A stretch of 64,000 bases of DNA from PALSA-612 sp964595575 (GTDB taxonomy: Bacteria; Actinomycetota; Thermoleophilia; Gaiellales; Gaiellaceae): contig CAZQRA010000011.1 of NCBI GenBank assembly GCA_964595575.1, positions 3,657 through 67,656 on the forward strand. The letters are read 5' to 3'. This document shows, in pieces, positions 48,541 to 56,375 of the stretch; position 1 is the stretch's first letter; each line of letters opens with the position of its first letter. The notes beneath the pieces are model-generated. The model saw nothing but the letters and a program-made list of their open reading frames with translations. It did no database searches and was not told the origin of the DNA. The translations under genes and the position numbers were made by a program.

Positions 48541-49076
48541 CCGGGGCCCTCCTCCTGGGCGGGGCCTCCTCGCGGTTCGGGTCGGCCAAGGCGCTTGCCC
48601 TCCTCGAGGGGGAGACGCTGGCCGAGCGGGCCTGGCGCAAGCTGGGCGAGCTCTGCCAGGAGCGGATCGCCGTAGGCAAGCGGGCGGACTGCCTCAGGCT
48701 GCCCTTCGCCCTGGTGGACGACGGCACCCGCCTGCGGGCTCCCCTGGCGGGGGTGGTGGCCGCCCTGCGTGCCGCCTCCCACGAGCTGTGCCTGCTCCTG
48801 CCCGTCGACTGCCCGCTCGTGACCAGGGAGGCGCTGGAGGCCCTGGTCGAGGGGTGCCTGGGGGCCGACGTCGCCTGCCCCCAGACCGGGCCTCTCCCCG
48901 GCGTCTACCGACGAGGGGCCCTGCCCGTGCTGGAGCGACGGCTGGCGGCAGGCCGGCTTGCCCTCAGGGAGGCCCTGGCCGAGCTCGCCGCCCGCCGCGT
49001 CCCGGTGGACCGGGCCTGCCTCGCCAACGTCAACACGCCGGAGGACCTGGCCCGGCTCGGCTCAGGCGGCCGCTAG
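48522..49076 (+). CDS. mobA: MobA: molybdenum cofactor guanylyltransferase
   Basis: 184 residues. GTG 48522 lies 19 nt inside fdhD, just after a GGAGG; no better start exists. LTGALLLGGASSRFGSAKAL is the nucleotide-binding signature (LxGGxSxRMGxxK), followed by LLLPVDCPLVTREALE and ANVNTPEDLARL. Adds GMP to molybdopterin, forming the bis-MGD cofactor used by formate dehydrogenase, which explains the pairing with fdhD. The 3' end overlaps purA by 15 nt on the opposite strand. Confidence 0.88.
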   Translation: MARPSLTGALLLGGASSRFGSAKALALLEGETLAERAWRKLGELCQERIAVGKRADCLRLPFALVDDGTRLRAPLAGVVAALRAASHELCLLLPVDCPLVTREALEALVEGCLGADVACPQTGPLPGVYRRGALPVLERRLAAGRLALREALAELAARRVPVDRACLANVNTPEDLARLGSGGR

Positions 49077-50351
49077 CTCGCTCCTGGCCAGCACCTGCTC
49101 CCGCTCAGCTCCGGTGCCGACCAAGGCGACCGGGACGCCCAGGGCCGCCTCCACGAACTCCACGTAGCGGCGGGCAGGAGCGGGCAGGGCCCGGAACGAC
49201 TCCACCTGGTCGATGGGAGAGCGCCAGCCGGGGAGCACCTCGTACACCGGCCGGCAGTGGTGGAAGTCGCTCTGGTGGGCCGGAAACTCGGAGGTCTCGC
49301 TGCCGTCGCGGAGGCGGTAGCGGACGCACACGGGAAGCTCGGCGAAGCCGGAGAGGACGTCGAGCTTGGTCAACGCCAGGGAGGTGAAGCCGTTCAGCCG
49401 GGCGGCGTAGCGGAGCGCCACCAGGTCGAGCCAGCCGCAGCGTCGCTCCCTGCCGGTGACGGTGCCGTACTCGGCCCCAAGGGCGCGCACCCGGTCTTGC
49501 TCCTCCCCCTCAATCTCGGTGGGGAAGGGCCCCTCCCCCACCCGGGTGACGTAGGCCTTGGCCACCCCCACGACGGCGTCGATGCGGGTGGGGCCGATAC
49601 CGAGGCTGACGGCGGCCGAGGCGGCGATGGGGTTGGAGGAGGTGACGAAGGGGTAGGTCCCGTGGTCGAGGTCGAGCAGGGTCCCCTGGGCGCCCTCGAA
49701 GAGAACCCGCCTTCCTTGGCGCAGGGCCTGGTCGACGAGGAGGGAGGTGTCGGCCACGTGGGGGCGCAGCCTCTGGGCGTAGCCCTCGTAGCGGGCCGCC
49801 AGCTCCTCCAGGTCGAGGGGGTCGGCCCCGTACACCCGCTCCAGCCACACGTTCTTCTCCCGCAGGGCCACCTCGATCTTCTGGCGCAGGATCTTGGCGT
49901 CGAGGAGATCCTGGACCCGGATCCCCAGCCGGGCTGCCTTGTCGGCGTAGGCGGGGCCGATGCCGCGGCGGGTGGTGCCGATGCGGAGCTTGCCCAGCCG
50001 CCGCTCGCTGGCCTGGTCGATGAGCCGGTGCCAGGGCATGATCAGGTGGGCGTTTCCCGACAGCCACACCCGGTCGGTGGCGATGCCGCGACGCTCGAGG
50101 TCGTCGAGCTCGGCCACCAGCTCCCCGGGGTCGATCACGCAGCCGGCCCCGATCACGCACTCCTTGCCCGAGACGATGCCGGAGGGGAGGTGACGGAGCT
50201 TGTACACGGCGCCGTCCACGGTGATGGTGTGGCCGGCGTTGGGGCCGCCCTGGTAGCGGCACACGAGGTCAGAGCGCTGGGCGAGCAGGTCGACGATCTT
50301 GCCTTTGCCTTCGTCTCCCCACTGCGCCCCCACGATGACGGTGGCGGGCAC
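49062..50351 (-). CDS. purA: PurA: adenylosuccinate synthetase
   Basis: 429 residues, GTG 50351. VIVGAQWGDEGKGKIVDLLA (P-loop), YQGGPNAGHTI, GTTRRGIGPAYADKAAR, FEGAQGTLLDLDHGTYPFVT, GVAKAYVTRVGEGPFPTE and LTKLDVL. IMP to adenylosuccinate with GTP. A 25-codon reading frame with a strong ribosome site ends 3 nt upstream. Confidence 0.95.
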   Translation of the reverse strand: MPATVIVGAQWGDEGKGKIVDLLAQRSDLVCRYQGGPNAGHTITVDGAVYKLRHLPSGIVSGKECVIGAGCVIDPGELVAELDDLERRGIATDRVWLSGNAHLIMPWHRLIDQASERRLGKLRIGTTRRGIGPAYADKAARLGIRVQDLLDAKILRQKIEVALREKNVWLERVYGADPLDLEELAARYEGYAQRLRPHVADTSLLVDQALRQGRRVLFEGAQGTLLDLDHGTYPFVTSSNPIAASAAVSLGIGPTRIDAVVGVAKAYVTRVGEGPFPTEIEGEEQDRVRALGAEYGTVTGRERRCGWLDLVALRYAARLNGFTSLALTKLDVLSGFAELPVCVRYRLRDGSETSEFPAHQSDFHHCRPVYEVLPGWRSPIDQVESFRALPAPARRYVEFVEAALGVPVALVGTGAEREQVLARSELAAA

Positions 50352-50354
50352 AGG

Positions 50355-50432
50355 TCAAGTGTGCCAGGGGAGGCGGCCTCCGTCCGGGGGTAGCGCAGCC
50401 AGGGCGAGGCCGCCCGCCGCGGCGCTCACCAT
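50355..50432 (-). CDS. Possible 25-residue leader peptide ahead of purA
   Basis: ATG 50432 is preceded by AAGGAGGTG, the best Shine-Dalgarno in this part of the window. The frame encodes MVSAAAGGLALAALPPDGGR followed by LPWHT and ends in TGA three bases before the purA GTG. GC is high at third positions. It may couple translation to purA or control it, or may be non-coding. Confidence 0.35.
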   Translation of the reverse strand: MVSAAAGGLALAALPPDGGRLPWHT

Positions 50433-50453
50433 CACCTCCTTCGACAAGTCTGC

Positions 50454-50651
50454 CTAGCGGCGGGCGGCCTCGACGCGCGCGTACGGCACCCTGCGTACGC
50501 GGACTCGGTGGCCTCGCCAGCAGGTCGTGAAGCCGACGTCGGCCTCGCTTCTTAGAGTACCTCGCACGATCGCCGGAGGGAAGCGTCGCTCGCTCTGGCA
50601 GGCCTCGCACGGCGCGGCGAAGGTCGTCGCGTTCTCCCTGACCCAGATCAC
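50454..50651 (-). CDS. Small zinc-ribbon-like protein
   Basis: 65 residues from GTG 50651; the true start may be a few codons later. CEACQSERRFPPAIVRG and DVGFTTCWRGHRVRVRR give a C-x2-C ... C-x3-H pattern, as in short zinc-binding proteins of actinobacteria. Not a named family to me. Lies between purA and dnaB on the same strand. Confidence 0.5.
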   Translation of the reverse strand: MIWVRENATTFAAPCEACQSERRFPPAIVRGTLRSEADVGFTTCWRGHRVRVRRVPYARVEAARR

Positions 50652-50672
50652 CTGGAACCCCGTCGTCCCTCC

Positions 50673-52022
50673 CTACACGGCGGCCAGGTCGGCGAACTTG
50701 GCGAAGCGCTTGAGGAAGGAGAGCTTCACCATCCCGGTAGGCCCGTTGCGGTGCTTAGCCAGGTGGATCTCGGCCAGGCCCTGCTGGTCGGAGTCGGGGT
50801 CGTAGTACTCGTCCCGGTAGATGAAGAGGACGAGGTCGGCGTCCTGCTCGATGCTGCCGCTCTCCCGCAGGTCGGAGAGGATGGGACGCTTGTCGTGGCG
50901 CTGCTCCACGGCCCGGGAGAGCTGGGAGAGGGCGAGCACGGGCACGTCCAGGTCGCGGGCCAGGCGCTTGAGGTTGCGGGAGATCTCGGACACCTCCTGG
51001 ACGCGGTTCTCCGCCCGCGTCTCCGTCGTCATGAGCTGGAGGTAGTCGACGATGATCAGGCCCAGGCCGGGCTCCCGCATCTTGAGCCGGCGCGACTTGG
51101 AGCGAATCTCCATCATCGTGATCGAGCCCGTGTCGTCGACGTAGATGGGGGCCTTGGCCAGCCTGTCGCAGGCGGTCGTGAGCCGGGGCCAGTCGTCGGG
51201 CGCGAGCTTGCCCGTGCGCAGCTTCTGGGACTCGACCTTGGCCTCGGCGCACATCAGGCGCTGGGCCACCTCCGCCTTGGACATCTCCAGCGTGAACAAG
51301 GCCACCGGCACCTGGTGGCGGATGGCCAGGTTGGCGGCGATGTTGAGGGCGAGCCCCGACTTGCCCATGCTGGGCCGGGCGGCCACGATGACGAGGTTTC
51401 CGGGCTGGAAGCCGGCGGTGAGGTGGTCGAGGTCGCGGAAGCCGGAAGGGATGCCGGTGATCTCCGCCCCTGCCTCGTAGAGGGCGGTGATGCGCTCGAA
51501 GGAGTCCTTGAGCAGCTCCTCGATGTGGCTGAAGTCGCTGGACACGCGGGACTGGGCCAGCTCGAACACGATCTGCTCGGCCCGGTCGACGAGTTCGACC
51601 GTGTCCTCCCCCTGCCGCTCCACGCCCAGGCGGGCGATCTCCTGCCCGGCCCGCACCAGGCCCCTGAGGGTGGCCATGTCGCGCACGATGCGCGCGTAGT
51701 GGGCGGCGTTGGAGGCGGCGGGGACGAGGGCGGCCAGCTCGTGGATCCGCACCTTGCCTCCCACCTCCTCGAGCTCGCCCCGCCGCTCCAGCTCGTCCAC
51801 CAGGGTGATGGCGTCCACCGGCTCGCCCCGCCCGTAGAGGGCGAGCGCCGCCCGGTAGATCTTGGCGTGGCTCTCCCGGTAGAAGTCGGAGGCCGACAGG
51901 ACCTCGCTGACCGCCCCGATCGCACCGGGGGAGAGCATCATCGCACCGAGGACGGACTCCTCGGCATCGAGGTTTTGAGGCGGGATCGGGGCGGTCGGCG
52001 CGGCCGGCGCTGCGTGAGCCAT
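50673..52022 (-). CDS. dnaB: DnaB: replicative DNA helicase
   Basis: 449 residues from ATG 52022 (MAHAAPAAPTAPIPPQNLDA). ATG 52073 would add 17 residues with AT-rich, non-coding-like codons, so the shorter form is preferred. N-terminal DnaB domain (EESVLGAMMLSPGAIGAV, ITLVDELERRGELEEVGG), then the RecA-like core: TGIPSGFRDLDHLTAGFQPG, VAARPSMGKSGLALN (Walker A), LFTLEMSKAEVAQRL, LIIVDYLQLMTT, LALSQLSRAVEQRHDKRPI. No intein. Last gene of the rpsF-ssb-rpsR-rplI-dnaB series. Confidence 0.95.
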   Translation of the reverse strand: MAHAAPAAPTAPIPPQNLDAEESVLGAMMLSPGAIGAVSEVLSASDFYRESHAKIYRAALALYGRGEPVDAITLVDELERRGELEEVGGKVRIHELAALVPAASNAAHYARIVRDMATLRGLVRAGQEIARLGVERQGEDTVELVDRAEQIVFELAQSRVSSDFSHIEELLKDSFERITALYEAGAEITGIPSGFRDLDHLTAGFQPGNLVIVAARPSMGKSGLALNIAANLAIRHQVPVALFTLEMSKAEVAQRLMCAEAKVESQKLRTGKLAPDDWPRLTTACDRLAKAPIYVDDTGSITMMEIRSKSRRLKMREPGLGLIIVDYLQLMTTETRAENRVQEVSEISRNLKRLARDLDVPVLALSQLSRAVEQRHDKRPILSDLRESGSIEQDADLVLFIYRDEYYDPDSDQQGLAEIHLAKHRNGPTGMVKLSFLKRFAKFADLAAV

Positions 52023-52196
52023 CGACCCCGAATCTGCCAGCTTAGGCGAGGGTGTGAAAGGCTGTTGAGACATGACCTGTGCAGAGAGGAAAAGACGGGA
52101 TATGCAGGGAAGAGGAAACACATGTTCCCAGAGCCGGCGGACGGCGCCGTGGACGAAAAGGGCGCTCTTAGCGAAAACTTCGTACCGTCTTCCACA

Positions 52197-52222
52197 GCCC
52201 TCCACAGGGGGCTGTGGAGGGC
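52197..52222. terminator. Perfect 11-bp hairpin between rplI and dnaB
   Basis: GCCCTCCACAG (52197-52207) and CTGTGGAGGGC (52212-52222) pair around a GGGG loop, starting two bases after the rplI stop. There is no clean U-tract. Likely a terminator or attenuator of the ribosomal operon. The 174 nt from here to the dnaB start are the most AT-rich stretch nearby and should hold the dnaB promoter. Confidence 0.5.
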
Positions 52223-52223
52223 G

Positions 52224-52739
52224 CTAGGCCGGGGCCTTGCTCCCTTCCCCGTCCGGCCTCGGGGCCGGCTCCTCCTCCAAGGGAAGCTCCCGTCCGGCCG
52301 GGACGACCAGCGTCTTCACCTCCACCTTGACCCCGGGGAAGACCTCGATGGGGACGTCGTAGCGGCCCACCTGCTTGATGGGCTGCTCCAGCTCGATCTT
52401 GCGCCGGTCGACTCGAATCTTCCGCACCCGCCAGATCTCGTCGGCGATGTCGGTGGGGGTGACCGAGCCGAAGAGCGCTCCGCTGGGGCCGGCCTTGACC
52501 TCGAGCCGGAGCACGGTGCGCTCGAGCTGGCGGGCGATGTCCCCGGCCTGCTCGGCCGTCCGCGCCTCCTGGCGGGCCCGCTGGGCCTCCCGGCGGCGAA
52601 GCTCGGCCACGCGGGCGGGGGTGGCCGGCTCGGCCAGCCGCCGAGGAAGGAGGTAGTTGCGGGCGTAGCCGCGGGCCACGGTGACTACCTCCCCGCGCAG
52701 GCCCAGCCGCTCGACGTCCTGGAGCAGGATGACCTCCAT
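52224..52739 (-). CDS. rplI: Ribosomal protein bL9
   Basis: 171 residues, ATG 52739, overlapping rpsR by one base (TGATG). VILLQDVERLGLRGEVVTVA and GYARNYLLPRRLAEPAT form the N-terminal rRNA-binding domain; LFGSVTPTDIADEI and GRYDVPIEVFPGVKVEV are in the C-terminal domain. A Pro/Glu tail extends about 20 residues beyond the usual end. Confidence 0.95.
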   Translation of the reverse strand: MEVILLQDVERLGLRGEVVTVARGYARNYLLPRRLAEPATPARVAELRRREAQRARQEARTAEQAGDIARQLERTVLRLEVKAGPSGALFGSVTPTDIADEIWRVRKIRVDRRKIELEQPIKQVGRYDVPIEVFPGVKVEVKTLVVPAGRELPLEEEPAPRPDGEGSKAPA

Positions 52740-52999
52740 CAGCGCTCGACCACGTAGGGAAGGAGGGCCATCTCCCGGGCCCGCTTGACCGCCACCGAGA
52801 TCTGGCTTTGGTGCTTGCGACAGGCGCCCGTGATCCTGCGGGAGCGGATCTTGCCCTTCTCCGACAGGAAGCGCTTGAGCAGCGCCACCTCCTTGTAGTC
52901 CACCTCCTCGATCTTCTCCCGGCAGAACAGGCAGTTGCGCTTGCGGACCTGGCCCTCCTTGGCCCCGGCCCGCTTGCGGCCTCGCTCCTTGGTCGCCAT
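52739..52999 (-). CDS. rpsR: Ribosomal protein bS18, zinc-binding form
   Basis: 86 residues, ATG 52999. KRNCLFCREKIEEVDYKEV, LLKRFLSEKGKIRSRRITG, ACRKHQSQISVAVKRAREMA. CxxC near the N-terminus and CRKH later make this the C-plus, zinc-binding type. Basic N-terminal extension (ATKERGRKRAGAKEG). Confidence 0.95.
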   Translation of the reverse strand: MATKERGRKRAGAKEGQVRKRNCLFCREKIEEVDYKEVALLKRFLSEKGKIRSRRITGACRKHQSQISVAVKRAREMALLPYVVER

Positions 53000-53022
53000 C
53001 GTCCTCCTCGCTGGAACGGTCG

Positions 53023-53448
53023 CTAGAACGGGATGTCGTCGTCCACGGCGGGCGGGAAGTCGACCTCGGCCTCGCTCGCGGTGGGGACGAGCTCGGGCCG
53101 GGCCTCTCCCTCGCCCCGAGAGCCCAGGAACTGCACCGTGTCGGCGATGATCTGCACCGCCTGGCGCTTGCTGCCGTCCTGGGCCTCCCACTCCCGCCAG
53201 TCGAGACGGCCGTCGACGGCCACCGGCCGGCCGCGGGACAGGTACTGGGCGCAGCGCTCGCCCTGGGCGCCCCAGACGGTGACGTCGAAGTAGTTGGGCT
53301 TGTCCGTCCACTCGCCGGTGGCCGGGTCCTTCTGGCGGGTGTTCACGGCCAAGCGGAGCGAGCACACCGGCGTGCCGCTGGGGGTGTGCCGAAGCTCAGG
53401 GTCCTTGGTCAGGTTGCCGACGAGAACGACGCGGTTGATGCTGGCCAT
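53023..53448 (-). CDS. ssb: Single-stranded DNA-binding protein
   Basis: 141 residues, ATG 53448. OB fold: INRVVLVGNLTKDPELRHTP, FDVTVWGAQGERCAQYLSRG, VAVDGRLDWREWEAQDGSKR; ends in the acidic tip DDDIPF that binds partner proteins. Lies between rpsF and rpsR as in most actinobacteria. Confidence 0.95.
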   Translation of the reverse strand: MASINRVVLVGNLTKDPELRHTPSGTPVCSLRLAVNTRQKDPATGEWTDKPNYFDVTVWGAQGERCAQYLSRGRPVAVDGRLDWREWEAQDGSKRQAVQIIADTVQFLGSRGEGEARPELVPTASEAEVDFPPAVDDDIPF

Positions 53449-53451
53449 GGC

Positions 53452-53811
53452 TCACTCCTCCTCGTTCGGGACGGGCGCCGCCTCGAGGGGAGCGGTTGGG
53501 GCGGACGCGACAGCCGGGGAGCGCCGGCGGGGTCGGCGCGTAGCCATGTGCCGCATCACGTGGTCGGTGATCTTGAGGACGCGCGAGACCTCGGCCAAGG
53601 TGGCCGGGTCGCAGCGGAAGCGGAGGAGGTGGTAGACGGCCTCGGCCTTGTGGTCGATCTCGTAGGCGAGCTTGCGCCGGCCCCAGGCGTGGTGCTCCTC
53701 CCAGGCGCCGCCATCCTTCTCGATCAGCTCCCGGACGCGCGCCAGGATCTCTGCCTGCCGCTCCTCGGGCGCCTCCGGATCCAGCATGAGCAGGACCTCG
53801 TACTCGTTCAC
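53452..53811 (-). CDS. rpsF: Ribosomal protein bS6
   Basis: 119 residues from GTG 53811. NEYEVLLMLDPEAPEERQAE, WGRRKLAYEIDHKAEAVYHL and LKITDHVMRHMATRRPRRRS are typical of S6. TACAGT at 53908-53913 on the minus strand is a likely -10 box, giving a leader of about 90 nt, so unlike many genes here this operon is not leaderless. Confidence 0.93.
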   Translation of the reverse strand: MNEYEVLLMLDPEAPEERQAEILARVRELIEKDGGAWEEHHAWGRRKLAYEIDHKAEAVYHLLRFRCDPATLAEVSRVLKITDHVMRHMATRRPRRRSPAVASAPTAPLEAAPVPNEEE

Positions 53812-53910
53812 TGTCCCTTCGCTACTCCTTCCCTCGGTCTGGACGGCCCCGCCGCTTCGCGCCGTCCCGGGACACAGGGGCGCTGGGCGTGGCGGGAAGT
53901 CGCGACACTG

Positions 53911-53916
53911 TAGCAT
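53911..53916 (+). promoter_or_regulatory. -10 box TAGCAT, small membrane protein gene
   Basis: TAGCAT, 8 nt before ATG 53925; overlaps the divergent rpsF -10 box (TACAGT on the minus strand). Confidence 0.45.
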
Positions 53917-53924
53917 CGGGGGCG

Positions 53925-54185
53925 ATGCTGAGACGGCTTCTCTGGCTCGCCCTGGGGGCGCTGGTCGGGTTCCTCCTCGCCCGTCGGCGGGCGGAGGCCA
54001 AGGAGCCGCCTCCCTCGGTGGAGGATCCCGCCTTGGAGCTGCGGCGCAAGCTGGAGGAGGCCAAGGCTCGCGAGGAAGCTCCCCCGGCCGGGGACGTCGA
54101 GGAGCGGCGACGCCAGGTGCACGAGCGGGGGCGGTCGGCCCTGGACGAGATGGGGCGGGCGTCCTCCGAGGACGGAGGAGCCTGA
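53925..54185 (+). CDS. Small single-pass membrane protein
   Basis: 86 residues from ATG 53925. One N-terminal membrane helix (LLWLALGALVGFLLA) followed by RRRAEAK and a charged helical tail of about 55 residues (ALELRRKLEEAKAREEAPPA). Cytoplasmic tail by the positive-inside rule. No family recognised. Divergent from the rpsF operon. Confidence 0.65.
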   Translation: MLRRLLWLALGALVGFLLARRRAEAKEPPPSVEDPALELRRKLEEAKAREEAPPAGDVEERRRQVHERGRSALDEMGRASSEDGGA

Positions 54186-54251
54186 GGGAGAAGGAGCCAG
54201 CGCGCCGAGGTCGTACCTGACAGCGTCGTGCCGTCGAACGAGGAGGGAGCT

Positions 54252-54428
54252 ATGGACGCAGCTCGCGTCGAGCTACTCAAGCCCCTGCTGTGGGCCGTCG
54301 CCATCATCCTGTTCCTGGTCGGAGGCTACTCGGACACGAATACGGCCGAGCTTTGGGGCTGGGGATTCGCGCTCGCCGTGGCCGGGGCAGCCGTCGAGCT
54401 CGTGCCGGGCCTCGTCGGTCGCAAGTAG
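54252..54428 (+). CDS. Small two-helix membrane protein
   Basis: 58 residues from ATG 54252, with GAGGAGGGAG ideally placed upstream. Two hydrophobic segments: LLWAVAIILFLVGGY and GWGFALAVAGAAVELVPGL. Looks complete. No family recognised. Confidence 0.6.
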   Translation: MDAARVELLKPLLWAVAIILFLVGGYSDTNTAELWGWGFALAVAGAAVELVPGLVGRK

Positions 54429-54482
54429 CGACCGCGCCCGGTCGCAAAGAGGGGCCGATCGGTTTACGCTCACCGATGCAGC

Positions 54483-55907
54483 ATGAGCGGGATCGATCGG
54501 ATCTCGAGCGAGCTGGAGCGGTCGGGAGCGTGGGGCCCGGAGCAGGCGCTCCCGGCCGCTCTCCTTCCCCGCCTGGGGGAGCCTCCCGAGCAGCCACCCG
54601 TGGCCGTCGTCCTGGCGGCAGGGATGGGATCGCGGCTCGGCGTCGGCACCAAGGCCCTGGCTGAGGTGGCGGGGGCGACGCTCCTCGAGCGCACGGTGGC
54701 CAGCCTCCACGCCGCCGGGATGGAGGACGTGGTGGTGGTCGTGGGCTACGAGAAGGAGCGGGTAGCGGAGCTGGTGCGCAGGCGCAGGCTGCCCGTGCGC
54801 CTGGTCGAGAACGACGACTTCCTCCTCGGGAACGGCAGCTCCGCCCTGGTGGGGGCCCGGGCGGCCGGCCGTCGCTTCCTGCTGGTCATGGTCGACCACC
54901 TGTTCGAGCCCGAGTGTGCCCGTCGCCTTCTCCAGAGCAGCGCCCCCTTCGCCCTGGCCGTGGACTCGCGCCCGACCCTGTGCGACCTCGAGGAGGCGAC
55001 CAAGGTGCTCGTGGAGGGGTCGCAGGTGGTGGCCGTCGACCGGCGCCTCGAGCGCTGGAACGCCGTCGACGCCGGCCTTGCCCTGTGCTCGGCCGAGGTG
55101 GCGGAGGTGGCGGCCCGCTCCTTCCAGGCGGGGGGCCAAAGCTGGAACGCGGTCAAGCGCCGGTGGCTCGAGGAGGGCGGCGAGATCGAGGCAGTCGACC
55201 TGGCCGGCCTCTTCTGGACCGACGTCGACACCCCTGTCGATCGCCGTCGGGCAGAGCGGGCGCTGGTGGCCAGGGCCGCCACCAAGGCAGGGGACGGCCC
55301 CGTGGCCAGGCTGCTCAACCGGCGGCTCTCCCGACCGATCTCGCTCTTCCTCCTGCGCCTGGGGGCTAGCCCTGCGGTCGGAACCGCCCTCGCCTTCCTC
55401 CTGGGGGTGGCGGGGGCGGTCTTGGTAGGGCTCGGCTCCGTGTGGACGGTGGCCCTGGTGGCAGGAGGGATCCTCGTCCAGCTGGCCTCGGTCGTGGACG
55501 GGGTGGACGGGGAGATGGCCCGCGCCTCGCTCCGCCGCTCCCAGCTTGGGGCCTTCGTCGACTCGGTGCTCGACCGCCTGGTGGACGCCGCGGTGCTGGC
55601 TTCCCTGGCCCTCGCCGCCGGGCTCGACGACGTCACCTGGGCTTTGCTGGCGGCCGCCCTGTTCGGCTCGCTCATGACCCCGCTTGTCAAGGCTGCCTAC
55701 GAGGCCTCCTTCCGCCGTCCCCTGCCGGCGAGCCCGCTTGCGGCAGGGCGGGACGTGCGCCTGCTTGTGGCGGCGGCGGCTGCCGTCTCCCTCCAGCCCG
55801 AGGCAGGGCTGATCGGGCTGGCCGCGCTGGCGAACGCCGAGGCGGCCTGGCGGGCGATCCGCGGCGCCCGCGCGGGGCGGAGTCAGCCGGCGCGGAGACA
55901 GGCCTGA
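54483..55907 (+). CDS. Bifunctional IPCT/DIPPS: di-myo-inositol phosphate synthesis
   Basis: 474 residues. N-terminal sugar-nucleotide transferase domain (VAVVLAAGMGSRLGVGTKAL, 40-59; VENDDFLLGNGSSALVGARA; LFWTDVDTPVD) is the CTP:inositol-1-phosphate cytidylyltransferase part. C-terminal membrane CDP-alcohol phosphotransferase domain has the full DG-x2-AR-x8-G-x3-D-x3-D motif (D342, G343, A346, R347, G356, D360, D364) and several helices. The fusion makes phosphorylated di-myo-inositol phosphate, a heat-stress solute known in hyperthermophiles and Rubrobacter. A purely lipid-related role is the main alternative. TACGCT at 54465-54470 may be its -10. Confidence 0.88.
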   Translation: MSGIDRISSELERSGAWGPEQALPAALLPRLGEPPEQPPVAVVLAAGMGSRLGVGTKALAEVAGATLLERTVASLHAAGMEDVVVVVGYEKERVAELVRRRRLPVRLVENDDFLLGNGSSALVGARAAGRRFLLVMVDHLFEPECARRLLQSSAPFALAVDSRPTLCDLEEATKVLVEGSQVVAVDRRLERWNAVDAGLALCSAEVAEVAARSFQAGGQSWNAVKRRWLEEGGEIEAVDLAGLFWTDVDTPVDRRRAERALVARAATKAGDGPVARLLNRRLSRPISLFLLRLGASPAVGTALAFLLGVAGAVLVGLGSVWTVALVAGGILVQLASVVDGVDGEMARASLRRSQLGAFVDSVLDRLVDAAVLASLALAAGLDDVTWALLAAALFGSLMTPLVKAAYEASFRRPLPASPLAAGRDVRLLVAAAAAVSLQPEAGLIGLAALANAEAAWRAIRGARAGRSQPARRQA

Positions 55908-56024
55908 GGGAGAGGCCCGGGGTCTCCCTCGGGTCGGCCCCCCTGCCTCCTACCGGCTCCTCCCCCCGTCGATACGGGCGGGCACGGATTGACGTCCCCT
56001 CCCTGGCCCAGGAAGGGTGGAGGC

Positions 56025-56375
56025 ATGGCAGCAGGCGCGCCTCAGCGACTCGCGGCGGACGCCGCGATGGATACGGAGGCGATGGTCCACTACCTGGTGG
56101 ACGCGCCCGAGGGCGCCGTGGGCGTGCTCGACGGCTGGGTCCACGATCGGCAGGGCCGGCCGACCCACTTGGTCGTCGCTCAGGGCTGGCTGGGGCGGCG
56201 GCGGGTCGAGATCCCGGTGGAGGCGATCACCGCCATCGACCACGCCGGCAGGCGCGTCCTCGTCGCCGGCGGAGCGGCCCCCGTCGAGGACAGGAAAGCT
56301 CGGCTCCGGCTCGGGAGGCTGCGGCCACGGGGCGGTCGCGCTCAGGGCTCGACCAGGCCGCGCCTGATCGCGTAG
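56025..56375 (+). CDS. PRC-barrel-like small protein
   Basis: 116 residues from ATG 56025, with GGTGGAGG upstream. AVGVLDGWVHDRQGRPTHLV, VAQGWLGRRRVEIPVEAI and ITAIDHAGRRVLVAG form the beta pattern of a PRC-barrel. Overlaps the end of the convergent response regulator by 34 nt, so the C-terminal basic tail may be variable. Function unknown. Confidence 0.7.
   Translation: MAAGAPQRLAADAAMDTEAMVHYLVDAPEGAVGVLDGWVHDRQGRPTHLVVAQGWLGRRRVEIPVEAITAIDHAGRRVLVAGGAAPVEDRKARLRLGRLRPRGGRAQGSTRPRLIA

Noticed and set aside
52023..52230. TCCACA/TGTGGA words near dnaB as a possible replication origin
   Set aside because: They do not match the full DnaA box TTATCCACA, there are too few, dnaA is absent, and the words are explained by the hairpin.
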